Shown: positions 60,636-64,000 of the stretch, in pieces
How positions within the stretch are numbered: position 1 is the stretch's first letter
Layout: every line of letters starts with the position of its first letter
Assembly (NCBI GenBank): GCA_965220875.1
Contig: OZ244849.1
Coordinates: 1,612,001-1,676,000 of the forward strand
Length of the DNA stretch: 64,000 nucleotides
Reading direction: 5' to 3'
Origin: WTFY01 sp965220875
Lineage (GTDB): Bacteria; Pseudomonadota; Gammaproteobacteria; UBA4575
Program-made: the position numbers and the translations under genes
The notes under the pieces: model-generated
The model's input: only the letters and a program-made list of their open reading frames with translations
Database searches by the model: none
Told to the model about the DNA's origin: nothing

Positions 60636-62032
60636 CCAGAGTTCGACTTGCCATATCGGCGGCATTCGTCTTGACGGTGGCCCTCAACCTTGCATCTGCC
60701 TGGGCTGACGACTCTTCCTCTTCTGGTGTGGTCCGGATCATCGAGCCGGGCGTCGACAGAATCGAGATCAATGTCAACAGGGGCGTAATTGCCCGTCTGC
60801 CGAAGGCCGCCTCATCAGTGTTTGTGGCCAATCCTGAAATCGCCGATATCGCGGTGAAGTCGCCAGAACTCGTCTACGTGATGGCAAAGCACGTGGGTAA
60901 GACCACGTTTTTTGCTGTTGACGACAACGACATTGAGATTGCCAGCATTGACATCGTTGTAACCCATGACCTCATGGGTGTGCGTGAAGCCCTGCATTCG
61001 GCGCTATCCAATCCCAGGGTTGAGGTGCGCCCGATTTCGGGCGGGTTGATGCTTACGGGACACGTGAATTCAGCCTTGGATGCAGAGGAGGCAAGACGGA
61101 TCACGTCGCACTTTGTCGGGGACGATGAGGACATCGTGAACCGACTGCAAGTAGTCGGACCGAACCAGGTCAATCTTCGCGTCAAGGTTGCCGAGGTCTC
61201 CCGAAACGTGCTCAAGCGCATTGGGTTCAGTTTTGATGGTCTGCTGTTGTCCGGGAACTTCCAGCTTGGGCTGGCCACGGGACGCTCGTTTGTGAACGAG
61301 TCCCGCGAATCGATTGAAAGACTGTCTGATACAGGGTTTGCGCACATCGTCTACGAAACATCGCACGCCGATATCAACGCCATCATCGATGCGCTCGAAT
61401 CCGAAGGGCTGATCTCGCTGCTTGCCGAGCCCAACCTGACGGCGCTGAGCGGCGAGACCGCCAGCTTCCTCGCAGGCGGTGAGTTTCCGGTTCCCGTGGT
61501 GGATCGTCTGGGTGGTGCATCGGTCGAGTTCAAGGACTACGGCGTCTCGCTGGCATTCACGCCGACCGTCTTGACGGGCAACCGAATCAATCTGAAAGTG
61601 ATGCCCGAGGTGAGTTCCATTTCATCGGCGGGCGCGACCACGGTGAACGGTGTGAATGTCCCCGCACTCACCACGCGGCGGGCCAGCACTTCTGTGGAGT
61701 TGGGCAGCGGTCAAAGCTTCGCTATTGCAGGGCTACTCTTGGCCGACACGGATCAAAGTGTCGATAAGTTTCCGGGGCTGGGCGATTTGCCAATCCTTGG
61801 AGCACTGTTTCGCTCGACCCGATTCGAGCGCCGGGAAACCGAACTCGTCGTCATTGTGACGCCCTACATCGTACGACCCGTATCGTTCGGTGCCCTGGCG
61901 ACGCCGAACGACAGTACCAATAAGGTCGCGAGCGGTCAGACGCATCATCGAGAAGCTGCCGGTGAGGGACGTACCAGCCATGCCTCTGTAAATGGACCGG
62001 CGATCCTCCCTGGCGGATTCGAAATCAAGTAA
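60632..62032 (+). CDS. cpaC: Outer membrane secretin CpaC/RcpA
   Basis: CpaC forms the outer membrane channel of the Tad machine. The 466-residue product has a signal peptide ending near SAWA, an N-terminal pilus-secretin domain (RIEINVNRGVIARLPKAASS), a BON-like segment (PISGGLMLTGHVNS), and the secretin core ending in FPGLGDLPILGALFRS, then RRETELVVIVTPYIVRP, the secretin signature. Start is GTG 60632. It lies in the tight cpaA-cpaB-cpaC series with four-base overlaps. Confidence 0.95.
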   Translation: MTRVRLAISAAFVLTVALNLASAWADDSSSSGVVRIIEPGVDRIEINVNRGVIARLPKAASSVFVANPEIADIAVKSPELVYVMAKHVGKTTFFAVDDNDIEIASIDIVVTHDLMGVREALHSALSNPRVEVRPISGGLMLTGHVNSALDAEEARRITSHFVGDDEDIVNRLQVVGPNQVNLRVKVAEVSRNVLKRIGFSFDGLLLSGNFQLGLATGRSFVNESRESIERLSDTGFAHIVYETSHADINAIIDALESEGLISLLAEPNLTALSGETASFLAGGEFPVPVVDRLGGASVEFKDYGVSLAFTPTVLTGNRINLKVMPEVSSISSAGATTVNGVNVPALTTRRASTSVELGSGQSFAIAGLLLADTDQSVDKFPGLGDLPILGALFRSTRFERRETELVVIVTPYIVRPVSFGALATPNDSTNKVASGQTHHREAAGEGRTSHASVNGPAILPGGFEIK

Positions 62033-62041
62033 CGGGAGTTC

Positions 62042-62740
62042 ATGATGTTGCAACGAGGACTGACAGCAAAGGGTTGTGGATACGCTTGCCGAAATGGGTG
62101 GAAATGGGCGCTGTTGACCTGCACGTTCTTGCTGGCGGCAGGTTGCACGCAACCGTACCATTTGCAAAACCCTGAGCACTCACCCAAGGTCATTCAACTG
62201 CACTGGAACTGGCAGGCTCATCCGGTACAGTTCAAACCTACCTCAGCCCTGCTGTCCGAGGACGAGCGCCGTCGCCTGGATGATTTCATCAACGAAGTCG
62301 CACCTAAGCCTGATTATCGCATTTTGGTCGAATACGGCAGTAAAGGCGACCTAGATCAGTTGACCCGGAATCGCATCGATGCCATCACCCTGCAATTGAA
62401 ACAGCATCTGCCTGGGGCGGTGGTGCATGTGCACTCGGGGGGCGAGTCGCTTCCTCATGGTGTGCACGTCCTGATCGGCCATTATCTGGTCAGGATTCCA
62501 GACTGTCCTGACTGGACTCGACTGCCAGGGTCGGATTCAGGCAATGTGCCTGACAGCAACTTTGGCTGTGCGACAGCCATTAACCTCAGCCGGATGGTAG
62601 CGGATCCAACGGACTTACAGCAGGGACGCAGCCTTGCCCCGGGAGACGCACAGGTTCTTTCGGCAGCGGTACGCCGATACTGGGAGGACAAGGTCAAGGA
62701 TCCGGTTGCTCCATCCAGTCAAGCAGGCGCAAACGAGTAA
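62042..62740 (+). CDS. cpaD: CpaD-like pilus assembly lipoprotein
   Basis: CpaD is a lipoprotein thought to pilot or stabilise CpaC. The 232-residue product has a lipoprotein signal with lipobox LLAAGC (Cys near 37) after a long N-region, and the CpaD block VPDSNFGCATAINLSRMVADPTDL near the C-terminus. An in-frame second ATG follows the first. Its weak ACGGGAG ribosome site lies just before the start. It follows cpaC by nine bases. Confidence 0.88.
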   Translation: MMLQRGLTAKGCGYACRNGWKWALLTCTFLLAAGCTQPYHLQNPEHSPKVIQLHWNWQAHPVQFKPTSALLSEDERRRLDDFINEVAPKPDYRILVEYGSKGDLDQLTRNRIDAITLQLKQHLPGAVVHVHSGGESLPHGVHVLIGHYLVRIPDCPDWTRLPGSDSGNVPDSNFGCATAINLSRMVADPTDLQQGRSLAPGDAQVLSAAVRRYWEDKVKDPVAPSSQAGANE

Positions 62741-62745
62741 CTGTG

Positions 62746-63957
62746 ATGGCTGCAAACCTCCAGGCAAAGTCCGACAGTAGTGCAACCTTGGTGGCCTTCG
62801 CAACCGATTCCACCACGATGGCAACGATCGAACAGGCAGCCAACCGTCACTGGCCAGGTGCGATCATGATTGAAGGCGGCGCCGAAGCTGCGGTGGCCTA
62901 TATGAAAGATACGCAGGAGCTGGATGTCGTTGTGGTCGACCTGGGCACGAGCGAGCGAATGCTTGAGGATCTCCAGGCCGTGGTGGATGCGGGCAACGCC
63001 ATGATACGGATCATCGTGCTGGGGACCGCCAATGATCTCGTTCTTTATAAACATCTGGTCGCCGCGGGTGCGGCAGACTATCTGGTGAAGCCAGTCCATG
63101 TTGACGAACTTGAGGCTTCACTCCTCGCGGCGGTGCGCCACGAACGACCAGCGGTTGCGGAAACCGCTGCGCCGGAGGCCAAGATCGTCGTCACCATTGG
63201 CGCCCGTGGAGGAGCCGGTGCAACGACCGTTTCGACCAATGCGGCCTGGATACTTGCAGAAGAACGTGGACAGAATACGGTACTAGTCGACCTCGACCTC
63301 CAATTCGGTTCAACGGCACTGTCCCTCAACCTCGTGCCTGCAGGCGGCATGATCGAGACGCTGCGCGACCCGGACCGTGTTGACCAGTTGTTTCTGCAAA
63401 AAGCACTGTCTCCGAAGACGAAACGCTTATCGGTGCTGGCGGCGGAAGAAAATCTGGATCAAGGCCTTGGTTTCGGCGAGGACGGTGTTGATCGGCTGAT
63501 TGCCGAGTTGAGCCGAATGTTTCCCTGGGTCTGGATCGATGTGCCACGGGTGTTATATCAAGTGACGGCCAGCGTGATCGCCAACGCATCGCATGTTTTC
63601 CTGGTGTCGGATCTGTCACTTGCAGGTATGCGCGATACGATCCGCCTCGCCTCGTACTGTGACACCCTTAACGGCAAGGCAGAGATCGGTGTCATCGTCA
63701 ACCGCATCGGGGCTTCAAAGGGGATACAGCTAGCTGAATTCAAAAAAGGGGTCCCCAAACCCGTCATCGCCTGCCTGCCAGAAGACCGAAAGGCCGGCAC
63801 CGCTGCGACGGACGGCAAGCCCATCACCCAGGTCGCGGGCCGCAGCAAGCTTGTGGCAGAAATCCGGAAGGTCGTCATGGGCTTGAGTCCAGAAGACCCG
63901 AAGAAAAAACGGGGTTTCACGCTCTTTCGTGGGTCTCGTACGGAGTCCGGCAGTTGA
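62746..63957 (+). CDS. cpaE: CpaE/TadZ-like localisation ATPase
   Basis: CpaE/TadZ places the pilus machine, often at a pole. The product is about 403 residues: an N-terminal receiver-like domain (about 1-130) and a ParA/MinD-like domain. The deviant Walker A reads GARGGAGATTV, so both lysines of KGGxGK are missing, as is usual in this family. LVDLDLQFGSTALSL gives the Walker A' motif. The start can be GTG 62743 or ATG 62746. It overlaps the next gene by one base. Confidence 0.9.
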   Translation: MAANLQAKSDSSATLVAFATDSTTMATIEQAANRHWPGAIMIEGGAEAAVAYMKDTQELDVVVVDLGTSERMLEDLQAVVDAGNAMIRIIVLGTANDLVLYKHLVAAGAADYLVKPVHVDELEASLLAAVRHERPAVAETAAPEAKIVVTIGARGGAGATTVSTNAAWILAEERGQNTVLVDLDLQFGSTALSLNLVPAGGMIETLRDPDRVDQLFLQKALSPKTKRLSVLAAEENLDQGLGFGEDGVDRLIAELSRMFPWVWIDVPRVLYQVTASVIANASHVFLVSDLSLAGMRDTIRLASYCDTLNGKAEIGVIVNRIGASKGIQLAEFKKGVPKPVIACLPEDRKAGTAATDGKPITQVAGRSKLVAEIRKVVMGLSPEDPKKKRGFTLFRGSRTESGS

Positions 63958-64000
63958 TGTTTACACGGCGCTCCACCAAACCGTTGCCCTCGTCCGGCAG
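63957..64000 (+). CDS. Start of next gene, probably cpaF/tadA ATPase (partial)
   Basis: An ATG at 63957 overlaps the cpaE stop (ATGA pattern) and is open to the window end (MFTRRSTKPLPSSG). Only 14 codons are visible. By tad gene order this should be the CpaF/TadA secretion ATPase, but the sequence seen is too short to prove it. Confidence 0.5.
   Translation, partial: MFTRRSTKPLPSSG

Noticed and set aside
1..64000. CRISPR arrays, tRNA or rRNA genes, insertion sequences, prophage
   Set aside because: No regularly spaced repeats, no tRNA-like cloverleaf noticed by eye, no rRNA motifs, and no transposase or integrase motifs were seen. A tRNA scan was not possible.

Overview
The window reads as a chromosomal stretch of a mid-GC gammaproteobacterium. 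The pointers are HflD next to MnmA, the clpS-clpA-infA group, a fabD-fabG-acpP-fabF-pabC-mltG-tmk-holB run, a bacterioferritin/Bfd pair, fadI-fadJ, and a TonB-ExbB-ExbD system. I cannot name a genus from sequence alone. No rRNA, tRNA, CRISPR array, insertion sequence, integrase or prophage module was seen. Almost everything up to about 51 kb is housekeeping or envelope metabolism in tightly packed operons, many with 4-base start/stop overlaps.

Layout. 1-4.3 kb (minus strand): the 5' part of aconitase A, then hflD, mnmA and a NudJ-type Nudix gene. 4.5-7.4 kb: clpS-clpA converging on infA. 7.5-14.5 kb: the fatty-acid and cofactor operon fabD to holB. 14.7-20.3 kb: the 2-oxoglutarate dehydrogenase complex sucA-sucB-lpdA. 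20.7-25.5 kb: a small RRM protein, then minus-strand fadI-fadJ and a class V aminotransferase. 25.6-32.9 kb: bioA, an L,D-transpeptidase converging on an Lpp/OprI-like lipoprotein, a cyclopropane fatty acid synthase, an AI-2E-family permease, a PPK2, a HIT protein and a PGPGW-type membrane protein. 33-38 kb: a TonB-dependent receptor facing its own exbB-exbD-exbD-tonB operon. 38-49 kb: a 1111-residue nuclease-exonuclease-helicase fusion, a Bfd/bacterioferritin pair with a Fur-like box between them, and an AddB/AddA-like two-gene recombination pair. 49-54.9 kb is looser: a phosphoribosyltransferase, a DUF1295 membrane protein, small unknown ORFs, a bile acid:sodium symporter family protein and a lone amino-acid-type solute-binding protein. 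55-64 kb: a Tad/Flp pilus locus (tadG, two tadE-like genes, flp, cpaA, cpaB, cpaC, cpaD, cpaE, start of cpaF).

The most interesting item is in the tad locus. The two long leaders, upstream of tadG and of flp, carry two diverged copies of the same roughly 140-base element. In both, a predicted sigma-70 promoter places transcription start at the first base of a terminal stem (GCTAAC pairing with GTTAGC). In both, a conserved 20-base block (17 of 20 identical) and an AGGCAG block can pair with each other, with a C-G to U-G change between copies. A central stem is kept in position while its sequence differs. In the flp copy, the 3' strand of the terminal stem can instead form a 12-bp hairpin with downstream sequence. 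This looks like a paired, possibly switching, cis-acting RNA controlling pilus assembly genes and pilin. I could not match it to a riboswitch family I know.
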